From Lysobacterales bacterium (GTDB lineage: Bacteria > Pseudomonadota > Gammaproteobacteria > Xanthomonadales > Wenzhouxiangellaceae): a stretch of DNA of 64,000 bases. The stretch is taken from the NCBI GenBank assembly GCA_002722315.1, contig PBLG01000010.1, forward strand, positions 62,001-126,000. The letters run 5' to 3'. This document shows, piece by piece, positions 45,084 through 54,960 of this stretch. Both the position numbers and the translations under genes were made by a program. The notes under the pieces were generated by a model, which was not told the origin of the DNA, ran no database searches, and saw only the letters and a list, made by a program, of their open reading frames with translations. How positions within the stretch are numbered: position 1 is the stretch's first letter; every line of letters starts with the position of its first letter.

Positions 45084-47108
45084 TCAATCATTGTCGGATT
45101 GATCTTCGAAGCCATAATCGACCCGGTACGGCGGCGGCTCTCCGCCCTCGCCTTTCAGGTAATGGTTCATCCAGCGCATCATCCTGATGGAATAATCATA
45201 GCGACTGGCCGCGCGCCGGTTGCCGTGCCCCTCGCCGGGATACAGCACCAGCCGAACCGGCGGCGGATTCTCCTGCAACTTCAGGAACCGGTAGAACATC
45301 CTCGACTGGGTCGGATCGACCCGCGGATCGGCGTCGCCGTGCAGGATCAGGATCGGCGTGGCGGCCTTTTCCACGTGATAGAGCGGCGAGGCCTGGCGAA
45401 ACAGCTCCCAGTCCTGCCAAGGCCATTTACCCAGGTGTACCAGGTTGAATTCCCACGGAATGTCGGAAGTCCCGAATGCCGCGATCTGGTTGCTCAGCCC
45501 GACGTTCATGACGGCCGCGGCGAAGCGCTCGGAATACTGGGTCGCACCCCAGGCGGTGGCATAGCCACCATAGGAACCGCCGGTAATCCCGACCCGGTCG
45601 CCGTCGACCATGCCCTGCTCGATCAGGTAATCGACGCCGTCGACCAGGTCGTCGAATTCCTCCATGGCCGGGCGTCCGAAGCTCAGCTGAGTAAATTCGA
45701 CGCCGCGCCCGGTGGAGCCGCGGTAGTTCTGGAAGAACGTAAAGTAGCCTTCGCCCGATGCGTGCTGCGCCGGGGATGCATAGCCGGTGAGCCAGCCGTT
45801 GGAATAATGCGATTCCGGGCCGCCGTGCACGTTCAGGATCAGCGGATACCGGGCGCCTTCCCGGTAGTCCAGCGGATAGACCAGGATGCCCTCGATCATC
45901 AGCCCGTCGCGCGCCGGATAGCGGACCACTTCCTGTCTTGCCAGCGCCACGTCGGCCAGCCACGGGTTGGAATTCGTCAGGCGCTCGGCCCGCCCGCGGC
46001 CGATCCGGTAGACCTCGTCGGGGTGGGACGGGGTGTTGCCGGTCGCAACCACAGCGCCGTCGCCGGATATCGAAAGGCCGGTGAAGATGGGGCCGCCTTC
46101 GAGCAGCGTTCTCTGGCTTCCGCCGTCGGCGTCGATGGCGCCCACGCGAACGCCCGTCCCCTCATAGCTCAGGAAACCGATCCGGTCGTCCTCCAGCCAG
46201 CCGAGGTGCCAGACGTGCCCTTCCAGCCCGGGAATCAGGTCGGTGAATTCGCCGCCGTCCCGGCCGGCCACCATCAGGCGCCCTTCGCGCGAATCGTTGA
46301 TGAGATTGGTGCCGATGAACGCCAGGTAACGTCCGTCGGGACTCCAGGCCATTTCGCCAAGCTTGCCCGGGTTCTCGATGCGACCGAGTTCCTCGCCCTG
46401 CAGGTCGACGATCCGGATTCGCGTGAATACCAGCGTGTCGTCGACCAGCTGCTGCGGCATGATCTTGACCGCCAGGCGGTCACCCGCCGGCGACCATGCC
46501 ACGTCCTGGATCGAGCCTTCCAGCGCAATCTTGCGCGCCTCGCCGTCGGCGTCTTCGAGGTCGACGATCCAGATGCGTCGGTCGCGCAGGCCTTCTTCAT
46601 AAATGACCTGGTTGAAGCCTTGCTCCTCGAGTTTCGTTTCCGCTTCGTCCTCGGGTTCGAACGCCAGCAGTGCAACGCGGTTGCCGTCCGGGCTGAACGA
46701 ATAGCCGGCGATGTCGGTCTCCAGGGATGCAATCGTGCGCGCTTCGCCGCCGTCGACCGAAATTGCGTACAGCCGGGTGGTGGCATCGTCGCCGCGCTTG
46801 TCCAGAAATACGATGCGCCGGGAATCGGGGTGCCAGCCCATCCCGCCGACGCTCACCTGGCCGGTAATGAAGGGTTGCGACTCGTCGCCCTCGATGACGT
46901 GCAGTTCGCTCCAGGCCGGACCGTCTTCCTCCTCGGGGATATCTCGCGGCACCGATCGAAGGTAGGCGATCCTCTCGCCGTCGGGGCTGATCTGCGCGCT
47001 GCCGACCTGCTCGAGATCGGCAATCTGCTCGAGGGTCATGCCCTGAGCCAGGACCAGCGTCGGCAAGACCGACAACAACAGCCCAACCAGCTTGAACGTA
47101 TCTCTCAT
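45084..47108 (-). CDS. S9 family prolyl-oligopeptidase-type peptidase
   Basis: 674 residues. Signal peptide (1-21, ending VLAQ), an N-terminal beta-propeller with WD40-like repeats (SPDGERIAYL, SPDGNRVALL, SPDGRYLAFI), and a C-terminal alpha/beta-hydrolase with catalytic Ser in GGSYGGY, Asp in GDADPRV and His in GEGHGN. This layout fits acylaminoacyl- or dipeptidyl-peptidases exported to the periplasm for peptide degradation. Specificity cannot be assigned. Confidence 0.92.
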   Translation of the reverse strand: MRDTFKLVGLLLSVLPTLVLAQGMTLEQIADLEQVGSAQISPDGERIAYLRSVPRDIPEEEDGPAWSELHVIEGDESQPFITGQVSVGGMGWHPDSRRIVFLDKRGDDATTRLYAISVDGGEARTIASLETDIAGYSFSPDGNRVALLAFEPEDEAETKLEEQGFNQVIYEEGLRDRRIWIVDLEDADGEARKIALEGSIQDVAWSPAGDRLAVKIMPQQLVDDTLVFTRIRIVDLQGEELGRIENPGKLGEMAWSPDGRYLAFIGTNLINDSREGRLMVAGRDGGEFTDLIPGLEGHVWHLGWLEDDRIGFLSYEGTGVRVGAIDADGGSQRTLLEGGPIFTGLSISGDGAVVATGNTPSHPDEVYRIGRGRAERLTNSNPWLADVALARQEVVRYPARDGLMIEGILVYPLDYREGARYPLILNVHGGPESHYSNGWLTGYASPAQHASGEGYFTFFQNYRGSTGRGVEFTQLSFGRPAMEEFDDLVDGVDYLIEQGMVDGDRVGITGGSYGGYATAWGATQYSERFAAAVMNVGLSNQIAAFGTSDIPWEFNLVHLGKWPWQDWELFRQASPLYHVEKAATPILILHGDADPRVDPTQSRMFYRFLKLQENPPPVRLVLYPGEGHGNRRAASRYDYSIRMMRWMNHYLKGEGGEPPPYRVDYGFEDQSDND

Positions 47109-47281
47109 CTAACACTCCGCGATCGGAAGAAGTTTGAAAATGCCGTGGTCACGGCCGATGCTCCAGTGGACGACGCACAGTCATCGGACCGTTTCTTTGA
47201 ATACCGTTCCCCATCCCGTTTCGACTATACCAGATCGATTCCGGCCTTCCGTTCGCCGGAATGCGGAGACGATCCCGGAAA

Positions 47282-48601
47282 TCACCGCAGGTCGCGCTGG
47301 AAGATCTCGGTCGTCCAGATACGCTCGCCGTCGCTGTCGTGCAGGCCGAGGCGCAATACCCGGTCATCTCGGGGGCCGCTTATTTCGGCAAGGCCGAACC
47401 CGCGGCGCTCGAAGAGACTGCCCGGGACCCGGTACTGGTCCTCGCCGGCCCTCGGCGAACTCGGGCCGGCGGTCAGCGGCGAGACGGTCCATTCGTAGAG
47501 CGGATAATCGACGCCGTTTTCCTTCTTCATCAGCACCGAATGGTGCCGATCGCCGGAAAGAAACAGGACACCGGGAATGTCTTCGGCGTCGATTCGATCC
47601 AGAATCTCGCGGCGCTCGCCCGGCGCCAGGTTGATGTAGTTCTCGCCAGTCTCGGCGCTGTTGAGGAACTGGCCGCCCATCACGACGAACTTGAACGCGG
47701 CCGAACTGGACTTGAGCGCGTCCAGCAGCCATTCGATCTGCGCGCGGCCAAGCACCGTGCGCTCGCCGGTGACGCGGTCGTTGGCCTGGCGGAAGTAGCG
47801 ATTGTCCAGCATGAAGAACGCCGCGTCGTGCCACTCGAAATGGTGGGTCACGCCGCCGACGGTCGAGCTGAATTCGGGATTCGGCCAGAATTCTCCGAAA
47901 ATCTTCAGCGCCTGCTCGCGGAGGCGATAAGACCGGTCCGAATCGTTGGGGCCGTAGTCGTGATCGTCCCATGTGGCGTAATGGTGAGTGCCTGCAAGAA
48001 GTCGCTGCAGTTCGGGCAGCTGTCGGGTATGGCTGTAGCGTGCGTACATGCCCGAAACCGAATGCCAGTCGGCTTCACGGTAGTAGACGTTGTCGCCCAG
48101 CCAGAGCATGAAATCGGGCCGCTTGCCGGCGATTGCGTCGAACACCTGGTAGTCGCCGCCGTAGGGCCGCCCGGGCCGATCGTACTCGGGCTGGTTGACA
48201 TAGGCGCAAGAGCCCAGCGCGAAGGCAAAAGCCGGCGGATCGCTGCGCCACTGCCAAAGCGGCTGGGTGCGAAATCGCTGCTCGAACGCCGGCGGGACGG
48301 TCTCGCCGTCGATCAGCACGCGGTAGGCGTACTCGGTGCCAGGTTCGAGGCCGGTCACGTCGATCTCGACCGCGTGGGCGGTTGTCGCCTCGGCGACAAC
48401 CGCCGGCGTGGAACGGGCCGACAGTTCGCTGCCCTCGGGCCAGTAGCGCAGGGCTACCGAAGCGGGTTCATCGGTCTGCACCCAGACCTTGACCGCCCGC
48501 ATTGCCGAATGGCCGGGCATCGGGCCGGCCGCCAGTTCAGCCGCCTGAAGCGACAACAGCGGGGCCAGAATCGCTGCCAGTGCAAGAAAATATCTCGCCA
48601 T
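47282..48601 (-). CDS. PhoD-like alkaline phosphatase
   Basis: 439 residues. Signal peptide (ARYFLALAAILAPLLSLQAAEL), a fibronectin-like N-terminal domain (ALRYWPEGS...VEIDVTGLEPGTEYAYRV), and a metallophosphoesterase core with WLGDNVYY, WDDHDYGPNDSD and FLSGDRHHS metal-binding motifs. PhoD enzymes are periplasmic phosphodiesterase/monoesterases that scavenge phosphate and use Ca and Fe. The ATG at 48601 starts the signal peptide; an upstream TTG is rejected. No Pho box was recognised. Confidence 0.87.
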   Translation of the reverse strand: MARYFLALAAILAPLLSLQAAELAAGPMPGHSAMRAVKVWVQTDEPASVALRYWPEGSELSARSTPAVVAEATTAHAVEIDVTGLEPGTEYAYRVLIDGETVPPAFEQRFRTQPLWQWRSDPPAFAFALGSCAYVNQPEYDRPGRPYGGDYQVFDAIAGKRPDFMLWLGDNVYYREADWHSVSGMYARYSHTRQLPELQRLLAGTHHYATWDDHDYGPNDSDRSYRLREQALKIFGEFWPNPEFSSTVGGVTHHFEWHDAAFFMLDNRYFRQANDRVTGERTVLGRAQIEWLLDALKSSSAAFKFVVMGGQFLNSAETGENYINLAPGERREILDRIDAEDIPGVLFLSGDRHHSVLMKKENGVDYPLYEWTVSPLTAGPSSPRAGEDQYRVPGSLFERRGFGLAEISGPRDDRVLRLGLHDSDGERIWTTEIFQRDLR

Positions 48602-48752
48602 TGATTGCCGATTGGCTGGAGGGAACAAGCCCTGATTTTACAGCGGTTGACCGGGCCAGCGGGCCATGCGGATAGTTCGGATGGCGGGAATGGCAGCGCC
48701 GAATGCACCCGGGGTGCGATCGCGGGGTGCAGTCGGCGCCGCCGGCGGAGAG

Positions 48753-49382
48753 TCAGTCGCCGCCCGGACCCTGCTGCTGCATGGCGCCCTGCTGCTGCAT
48801 GGCGCGCTGCATCAGCGCCTGGTATTCCTGCTGCGCCGTCTGGAGCTGGGCGATGAGCTGCTCGGTCTGCGGATTCTGTTCGCGCATCGCTTCGACCAGG
48901 CCCTCGTTCAGGCTCTGAATCTCGGTCTGGATGGCTTCATCCTGCATCGCCTGGCGCTGGGCCTGCTGGAGCTGGGTCTGCTCCTGGCGAATTTCCTGGG
49001 TAACCGACTGGCTTTCATCGGTTGAAAGTTCGCCGCCCTGCAGCTGCTCCTGAAGCTCGCCGATCCTTTCCCGCGAGGCGTCGGGATCGTGGCCGGCCTC
49101 GACCATTTTCTCGTCCACGTTGGCCAGCAATTCGTCACGCTGATCGGCCAGCCCGGGGTTGGCCTCGATGGTGGCCTGCTGAATCTGGGCCAGCTGCTGG
49201 TTGAGCTGCTGGATTTCGGCCTGCTTTTGCTGTACCTGCTGCATCAATCCAGCGCCCGGGGCGCCCGGTGTCGCTTGTTGCGGCGATTGCTGCGACGCCT
49301 GCTGGGACAAGGCTGGGCCGGCCGACAGTGCCAGCGCGATGCCAATCAATGCATTTGAACCGATGACTCCGAATTTCGACAT
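48753..49382 (-). CDS. Exported glutamine-rich coiled-coil protein
   Basis: 209 residues. Signal peptide (1-26, cleavage near ALSQQ) followed by a strongly Gln-rich, helical sequence with coiled-coil spacing (MQQVQQKQAEIQQLNQQLAQ and QEIRQEQTQLQQAQRQAMQ), ending in repeated MQQQGAMQQQG. No enzymatic domain is seen and no family was recognised. It may be a periplasmic structural or chaperone-like protein; function unknown. Confidence 0.65.
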   Translation of the reverse strand: MSKFGVIGSNALIGIALALSAGPALSQQASQQSPQQATPGAPGAGLMQQVQQKQAEIQQLNQQLAQIQQATIEANPGLADQRDELLANVDEKMVEAGHDPDASRERIGELQEQLQGGELSTDESQSVTQEIRQEQTQLQQAQRQAMQDEAIQTEIQSLNEGLVEAMREQNPQTEQLIAQLQTAQQEYQALMQRAMQQQGAMQQQGPGGD

Positions 49383-49420
49383 GGAACTGAATCCTCACGA
49401 TTGAGTGGTTTGAACGGGTG

Positions 49421-49452
49421 AATAAAAAAGGCGACAAGATCGCTTGCCGCCT
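49421..49452 (-). terminator. Rho-independent terminator after the TPR-sulfotransferase gene
   Basis: On the minus strand AGGCGGCAAG-CGAT-CTTGTCGCCT, a 10-bp stem with one G-T pair, followed by TTTTTTATT. It lies 100 nt after the gene at 49552-51249. Confidence 0.88.
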
Positions 49453-49551
49453 AATTGCACCCACCGTAACAGATCGAGAAGTACACGTGGATACGGCATG
49501 AGCCCTGGCACCGCGCGGCGAATCGCCCGGTCGGGCGAGAGGAAGCTGGAA

Positions 49552-51249
49552 TCAGGCCGGCGGCAGCTCGACGCCACTGTCTTCGAGCGCGCGCTCCAGA
49601 TCGGCAAGCCGGTCTCCGTAACGCCGCCAGCGCCGGGTCGCGTCACGATAAAGCTCGCGCCTGACCTGCCCCATGCTCAGCGTGTAAACCGCTTCCCGAT
49701 TCTCGGAAAACTTCAGGCAGGCCGGGTCCCAGGGCAATCCGCAGGCGTCCAGGAGGCGGCGCACCGAAGGCTCGATCGAATCGACGACCTGCTCGTAGTC
49801 GATCCGGAGGATTGACCCCGGCACCACCGTGAGCCAATGCGCCATCAACCTCGAATGCTGGGCGTAATAGTGCGCGAAATCATTGAAATCGTTGACGTAT
49901 CTGAACGCATCCGGAAACCGGAGCCGAAAGCTCGAAAGCCCGACATCACGCGGATCGCGGCACGCATGGATGATCACGGCGCGCGGAAAGAGGCGCGCGA
50001 TCAACCCGACGTTCCAGAAGTTCAGCGGCAGCTTGTCGACGATCATGCGGTCCGCGCCGGGCTTGTGCGGCAGACTGGAAAGGTACTGCGAGCGCCACCG
50101 ATCGGCCGACGCGGCAAGCCCTGCCTCGAACTGCCGGGAATCGCCGCATTCCGTGCCGGCGCGCTCGGCGATCGCGGGCATCATCGCATGCTCGCCAACG
50201 CTGACGACCTGCCGATGGGCCGCCAGGATACGGTCCAGAAGCGTGGTCCCGGAACGCGGCATGCCGACGATGAACGCCAGTCCGATGCCGTCGTCTCCCG
50301 TCGCATCGATCCGGTCGAGGAAAGTCTTTTGCAGCGCATCTACGCTCGCTTCTACCGATTCGTGATCGTAGTCATGCCCGCGCCTGGCGGCACGGCGCTT
50401 GAGTGCACGGTTGCCGGCGGCGAAAGCGTCGAAGGCCCGCTCGTGATCCCCGCGCGTTTCCAGCAACCGGCCCATCGCCAGTCCGGCGGCGGCGCGGCTT
50501 TCCAGATCGGCATCGGCGTCGTCCAGCGTGGCCTCCAGCGCAGCGACTGCAGCCTCCGGCAGCCGTTCGGGCGCGATTTCGCTAAGCATGGCCGCGGCAG
50601 GCGTGGATGCCGCGTCGCGCGCCAGGACCGCCAGCGCGCTGGCGACGGCGTCTTCGATGCGGCCCAGCTGAATGCGCTGGCGCACCCGCGCAAGGTGCGC
50701 ACCGACGCGCTCCGGATCCATCCGAACGGCGCGCGCAAGCGGCGCGTCGGCTGCGTCTGCGCGGTGCGCCTTCAGCAGCAGCTGTGCCTGGAAAACCAGA
50801 ACGTCATAGTCGGCCTGCGGAGAATCGGCCAGCGGCTGCAGCACGGATGCCGCGTGCGCGAACATGTACAGGTCTTCGAGACGCTCTGCCCAGTACATCA
50901 GGATCCGGGCCTGCTGCTGAGGCGCAAGTCGCTGGAACTGCGCCATGCACTGGCCGGCCTCGTGCCGGGCATCGGTCGCGATGGCCGCCGGCGCCAGGAC
51001 GCTGAGCACATCAAGTGCCGGGGCGCCGCTGCTCGCCGCCTGGTGCGCGGCCTTGAAGGCGGCCGCGGCATCACCCTTGCGCAGCAGGATGTCGGCAAGA
51101 GCCACCGATGCTTCGGCATGCGCCGCGGCGCCTGCCGGGCAGCCATCGATCAGTTCGCGGCAGAGACGTTCGGCGTCGTCCAGGGCGCCGGATTCCGCGG
51201 CCCGCCGAACGCTCTCGATCCTGCGCGGGACCTTGTCACTCTGGGACAT
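49552..51249 (-). CDS. TPR-containing sulfotransferase
   Basis: 565 residues. The first 300 are Ala-rich helical repeats of TPR character; the last 250 form a sulfotransferase domain with the PAPS 5'-phosphosulfate loop GMPRSGTTLLDRILAAH and the 3'-phosphate segment CRDPRDVGLSSF. TPR-sulfotransferase fusions of this type occur in marine and soil proteobacteria; the acceptor is unknown. The ATG at 51249 is preferred over an in-frame TTG two codons upstream. A terminator follows. Confidence 0.85.
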   Translation of the reverse strand: MSQSDKVPRRIESVRRAAESGALDDAERLCRELIDGCPAGAAAHAEASVALADILLRKGDAAAAFKAAHQAASSGAPALDVLSVLAPAAIATDARHEAGQCMAQFQRLAPQQQARILMYWAERLEDLYMFAHAASVLQPLADSPQADYDVLVFQAQLLLKAHRADAADAPLARAVRMDPERVGAHLARVRQRIQLGRIEDAVASALAVLARDAASTPAAAMLSEIAPERLPEAAVAALEATLDDADADLESRAAAGLAMGRLLETRGDHERAFDAFAAGNRALKRRAARRGHDYDHESVEASVDALQKTFLDRIDATGDDGIGLAFIVGMPRSGTTLLDRILAAHRQVVSVGEHAMMPAIAERAGTECGDSRQFEAGLAASADRWRSQYLSSLPHKPGADRMIVDKLPLNFWNVGLIARLFPRAVIIHACRDPRDVGLSSFRLRFPDAFRYVNDFNDFAHYYAQHSRLMAHWLTVVPGSILRIDYEQVVDSIEPSVRRLLDACGLPWDPACLKFSENREAVYTLSMGQVRRELYRDATRRWRRYGDRLADLERALEDSGVELPPA

Positions 51250-51314
51250 CGACAATCAGGTCATGGATTCACGAAGACTGAGCATCTTACCGGCAAGTGC
51301 CATCCGCGGAGCCT

Positions 51315-52223
51315 TCACTGTTTTTCCGGCAGCGCCCAGATCTCCACCCGGTCGAGTACGATATACGGAATCGCGACGCGACCGCGCCGCGAATCGATCC
51401 CGATATCGGCCGGTCGGCCCGGGGTATCGAACAACTTCACCGCTTCACCGGCGCGCCACGACCATATCGACTGGTCGACCTGGCTGGCGACGATCAGCCG
51501 CCCGTCGTACTCCTCGAGTCCATCGATATTGCCGCCTTCGGGCAGCCGACCCAGCTCGACCAGCTCGCCCGTCGCGGGCCGCCAGGCCTTCAGCTCGAGG
51601 CCACCGCCCCAGGGGGCCAGCACGAAGGCCTCGGCGGCCGAGTACCAGACGATGCCGTTGGGGGGCGACTCGAGCTCGGCGGCGGCGAGTACTGTGATCT
51701 GGCCGTCGACGATCCTGAACAGCCGGGCATTGCCGGTATCGGTCAGGTACAGAGCGCCGGCGGGGTCGGCCTCGACGTCGTTAAGGAATCCCGGCGCGTG
51801 GCCCGAGAAATCGATGAAGTCCAGGTGCTTGCCCGAGCGACGGTCGAATGCGTGCAGGCCGTCGGCGTCGGCGACCCACAACAGCTCGTCCACGATTCGC
51901 ATGCCGCGCGGGCCGTGCAGCGGAAAGTCGGGTGTGCCGACCATGAACTCGCGCGTCTCGATCTCGCCGTCAGGCCCGACGCGCGAGATGAAACCGTTGG
52001 CGTCGCCGGCGGCATCACCGTTGAAATTGGATACGAAGTAGACGTCCTGCTCGGCATCGTAATGTACGGCCTCGGGTCCTGAAAGCCCTTCGATCACGAA
52101 CAGCGGTCCGGCGGTTTCGGGCGCACCGCCACCCTCGCCTCTTGCCGAGTCGAGCTGGACAAGCAGTGCTGCGGCAAAAATCAAGGCAAATCGAAAATGT
52201 CGTGTCACGATTCGGCTCCACAT
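51315..52223 (-). CDS. Exported SMP-30/NHL-like beta-propeller protein
   Basis: 302 residues. Signal peptide (WSRIVTRHFRFALIFAAALLVQ, cleavage near residue 28) then six or so propeller blades with recurring DGL-AFDR, LYLTDTGNARLFRI and LIVASQVDQSIWSW strands, as in the SMP-30/gluconolactonase and NHL groups. The typical lactonase metal residues cannot be confirmed by eye. Function unknown; a binding or lactonase role is possible. Follows the DUF819 gene after 57 nt. Confidence 0.72.
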   Translation of the reverse strand: MWSRIVTRHFRFALIFAAALLVQLDSARGEGGGAPETAGPLFVIEGLSGPEAVHYDAEQDVYFVSNFNGDAAGDANGFISRVGPDGEIETREFMVGTPDFPLHGPRGMRIVDELLWVADADGLHAFDRRSGKHLDFIDFSGHAPGFLNDVEADPAGALYLTDTGNARLFRIVDGQITVLAAAELESPPNGIVWYSAAEAFVLAPWGGGLELKAWRPATGELVELGRLPEGGNIDGLEEYDGRLIVASQVDQSIWSWRAGEAVKLFDTPGRPADIGIDSRRGRVAIPYIVLDRVEIWALPEKQ

Positions 52224-52280
52224 ATTGCAAGAATTACCGTTTGAAAAGAAAGATCGCCGCCCGGACACACCGGCCGGCAT

Positions 52281-53429
52281 TCACGAAAGGGCATACACCA
52301 TGGAAAAACCGATGTAAGTCCCGAGCAGATTGCCCAGCGACCCCAGCACGATTCCGGGCAACAGCAGATCCTTGCGGCCGAAGCGCTCGACCAGCGGCAG
52401 AATCACTGTGGAACCGCCCACAGTCGTGGCCGAAGCGACCGCGGCGACTTCAGGGGACTGGCGCATGAGCCGGCCCACCAGCACCACGATCGCACCGTGC
52501 ACGGCGATCAGGATGATCACGAAGGCCATCAGCAGCAAGCCGATCCTGCCGGTTTCGCGCAGCGCCGCCACCTCGCAGTAGGCTGCCAGCGCGGCCAGAA
52601 ACAGATACGCGCCGTACATGCCCAGCACCTCGGCGCCGCGCAGTCGCGCTATCGGCCCGACCTGGGCCAGCACCAGGGCCAGCGTGGTCAGGATCAGGAT
52701 GGACGGCACATCGAATCCCGCAATGCCGCCGAGCCATGCGGCCAGCTGCTCGGAGGCCACGAACCCGACCAGCCCCAGCGCGACCAGCATTGCCATATCG
52801 CCCAGCGCGGGCCCGTCCTCGCGGCGGATCGCGTAATCCCGGCCGCTCTCGCCTTCGGCAACCACGTCGCGCTTCGGCAGCACGGCGCCGACGAGCCGCG
52901 GGAATACCAGCAGAACGGCGATCCAGACGACCGTCAACACGTGATCGGCAACCGCGGCCGCGGCATACAGGTTGCCGCTTTGCATGAAGTCGTAGTGCAG
53001 CGCCAGCGCATTGAAATTCGCCCCGCCGCCGATATAGGTCGCGGCAAACATCCCGGAAAGCGGGCCGTACCATTCGCCCATCCATTCCGAGGCGTCGAGC
53101 AGCCAGCCGGCCACCAGCACGCCTGCGATCGTGCCCAGCGCAGCGAATGCGAACATTGCAAGCATCGGCCCGCCGGCCCGAAGCAGCGACGCGAGTCGCG
53201 CGTTGAGCAGCAGCAGGAAGATCGAGACTGGAGCGGCGGTGCCGAGAAGCTGGTTGTAAACAGGAACGTTTTCGCTCGCCAGCGGGACGACGCCGAGGTT
53301 GGCCAATGCGGCCACCAATACGATCACCAGCAGCGCCCCGCCGACAACCCGTCCGCCCGGTTTGCCGCCCAGCCAGTGAGCCGCGGCGATGGCGGCCGTC
53401 AGAACCGCAAGGATTTCGAGTTGTTGCAT
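52281..53429 (-). CDS. DUF819 family multi-pass membrane protein
   Basis: 382 residues, almost wholly hydrophobic with about ten or eleven predicted helices. GMFAATYIGGGANFNALALHY and SATTVGGSTVILPLVERFGRKDLLLPGIVLGSLGNLLGTYIG are hallmarks of DUF819 (YjcL-like) proteins, which resemble sodium/solute symporters but have no established substrate. The ATG at 53429 (MQQLEIL) begins just before the first helix. Confidence 0.82.
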   Translation of the reverse strand: MQQLEILAVLTAAIAAAHWLGGKPGGRVVGGALLVIVLVAALANLGVVPLASENVPVYNQLLGTAAPVSIFLLLLNARLASLLRAGGPMLAMFAFAALGTIAGVLVAGWLLDASEWMGEWYGPLSGMFAATYIGGGANFNALALHYDFMQSGNLYAAAAVADHVLTVVWIAVLLVFPRLVGAVLPKRDVVAEGESGRDYAIRREDGPALGDMAMLVALGLVGFVASEQLAAWLGGIAGFDVPSILILTTLALVLAQVGPIARLRGAEVLGMYGAYLFLAALAAYCEVAALRETGRIGLLLMAFVIILIAVHGAIVVLVGRLMRQSPEVAAVASATTVGGSTVILPLVERFGRKDLLLPGIVLGSLGNLLGTYIGFSMVYALS

Positions 53430-53601
53430 CGCATCGTTTTTGAGAAGCCGTCGATCGGCCGGCGCCGGACCTCGAATCGGCAGCTTTTCCGGCCAGCCTG
53501 CCGGGAGAATACATGACGACCACCGTCGCGGCCAGTGCAATGCACCCGGCGGATCATCGAAGACGGATTGGCCACCCCCAACTTTTGAGGCGGCGCCGGC
53601 C

Positions 53602-54609
53602 TCAGGCCAGGACCCAGCTGTCGCGCTCGTCCTTGGCCTGGTACATGGCCCGGTCGGCGCGGGCCAGCGCGCGTGAGAATTCCTCGCGCTCGGGGATCGC
53701 AACAGCACCCATGGACACCGTGATCGCGCCCTCCGGGCCGCGCAATTGTGTGCGTATGGCCGACATCAGCTTCTCGACGACCTTTGGCAGATCGTCTCGC
53801 GCCACGCCGGGGAGCAGAACGATGAATTCCTCGCCGCCGTGGCGGAATATCCGATCGGTGGTGCGCAGGCTGCGGCGAAGAATCCCGGCCAGTGAGACGA
53901 GCACCTGGTCGCCGGCATCATGGCCGTGGCGGTCGTTGACCATCTTGAAATGGTCGATGTCGAGCAAAACCAGACCGAGGCCGGCCGGCTCGAACGCACT
54001 GTCGGGCAAGTCCATGATGTCGAGCGCCAGAGCTCGGCGATTTCCGACGCCGGTCAGCGGGTCCAGCGACGCCTCGCGACTCAGTTCGGCGTGCCTGCGA
54101 AATACGCCGCTGGCGAAAATCAGGCTGAACAGAGAGACGATCACCGCGACCGAGGCAAATGTAAGCCGCTCTTCGGCCGAAATGCCGTCGGTAGGCCAGC
54201 CTGCGATGGCCAGAATCACAAGTACGCAGGAAGACACCGCAAACCACCGCGGGGCGACCAGAAAAGTCGCAATCAGCGTTGTGTAGAGCCAGTCTCTCGG
54301 CATTCCGAAAGCAAGGATGGCGAACACCGCCATCAAATTCGCAAAGCCTGAAGCCACGATACCGGCAGCACGAACCTTACCTGTCCGCCAGACATACGCG
54401 AGCGCAATGAGCATGCCGCTGACGAGTGCGGCATCCAGCAAGCCGACCATGAAATTGCCGGTTGCAAACCGATAGACCGCAAACGGCGCGACCGATCCTG
54501 CGGCCGACACCAGGATAAGGCTGATGATCGCAAGCATGAAATCGTCGGACAGCCTGTTTCTCAGCGGGCTGTCGATCTGGAACGGGGCGATTATTTGTTT
54601 GAATCTCAT
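53602..54609 (-). CDS. Membrane-anchored diguanylate cyclase (GGDEF)
   Basis: 335 residues. Six N-terminal membrane helices (about 20-180) form a MASE-like sensor; a GGDEF domain follows with DPLTGVGNRRAL, DIDHFKMVND, and the catalytic HGGEEF. An inhibitory I-site RTTD lies five residues before GGEEF, so product inhibition is expected. It makes cyclic di-GMP from two GTP at the membrane. No EAL domain. The start at 54609 is the ATG just before a basic segment. Confidence 0.92.
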   Translation of the reverse strand: MRFKQIIAPFQIDSPLRNRLSDDFMLAIISLILVSAAGSVAPFAVYRFATGNFMVGLLDAALVSGMLIALAYVWRTGKVRAAGIVASGFANLMAVFAILAFGMPRDWLYTTLIATFLVAPRWFAVSSCVLVILAIAGWPTDGISAEERLTFASVAVIVSLFSLIFASGVFRRHAELSREASLDPLTGVGNRRALALDIMDLPDSAFEPAGLGLVLLDIDHFKMVNDRHGHDAGDQVLVSLAGILRRSLRTTDRIFRHGGEEFIVLLPGVARDDLPKVVEKLMSAIRTQLRGPEGAITVSMGAVAIPEREEFSRALARADRAMYQAKDERDSWVLA

Positions 54610-54960
54610 CGAGTGACCGTGGATGGCGCTGGCAACCAGAATCATGCAAGACATATGCCAGTGCAACGCGCATCGGAACCCCGTTCACCATCGATCTCGA
54701 TCCGGCAACCTTTTGAAAACCCGGCTTCAGGCGCTTCAATCGGACTATCCGCATGTCGCCTGGCGCAAGCAGAACGATGTTCACCCTGGCTGTGGCCGAT
54801 GATCGTGCTGCACGAAACGTGGTCTTTCGTCCCAAAGTTCCCGAAATCGGCCCTTGCACGGCTTCGCGGTGCCGGAGGCGCTGCGGGACGGAATGCGGCA
54901 GCCGCTTGACGCAATGGAGTTACCATAATCCGGAAACTCGTCAGAAGCAGCGAATGAACC
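54610..54960. other. Divergent intergenic region, GGDEF gene / gdhA
   Basis: 351 bp with no supported gene. It should hold the promoters of both flanking genes; CATAAT at 54924 is a possible gdhA -10 box but no matching -35 was seen. No repeat or RNA gene recognised. Confidence 0.6.

Noticed and set aside
54906..54929. TTGACG ... CATAAT as the gdhA promoter
   Set aside because: The spacer is only 12 bp, too short for a sigma-70 promoter.
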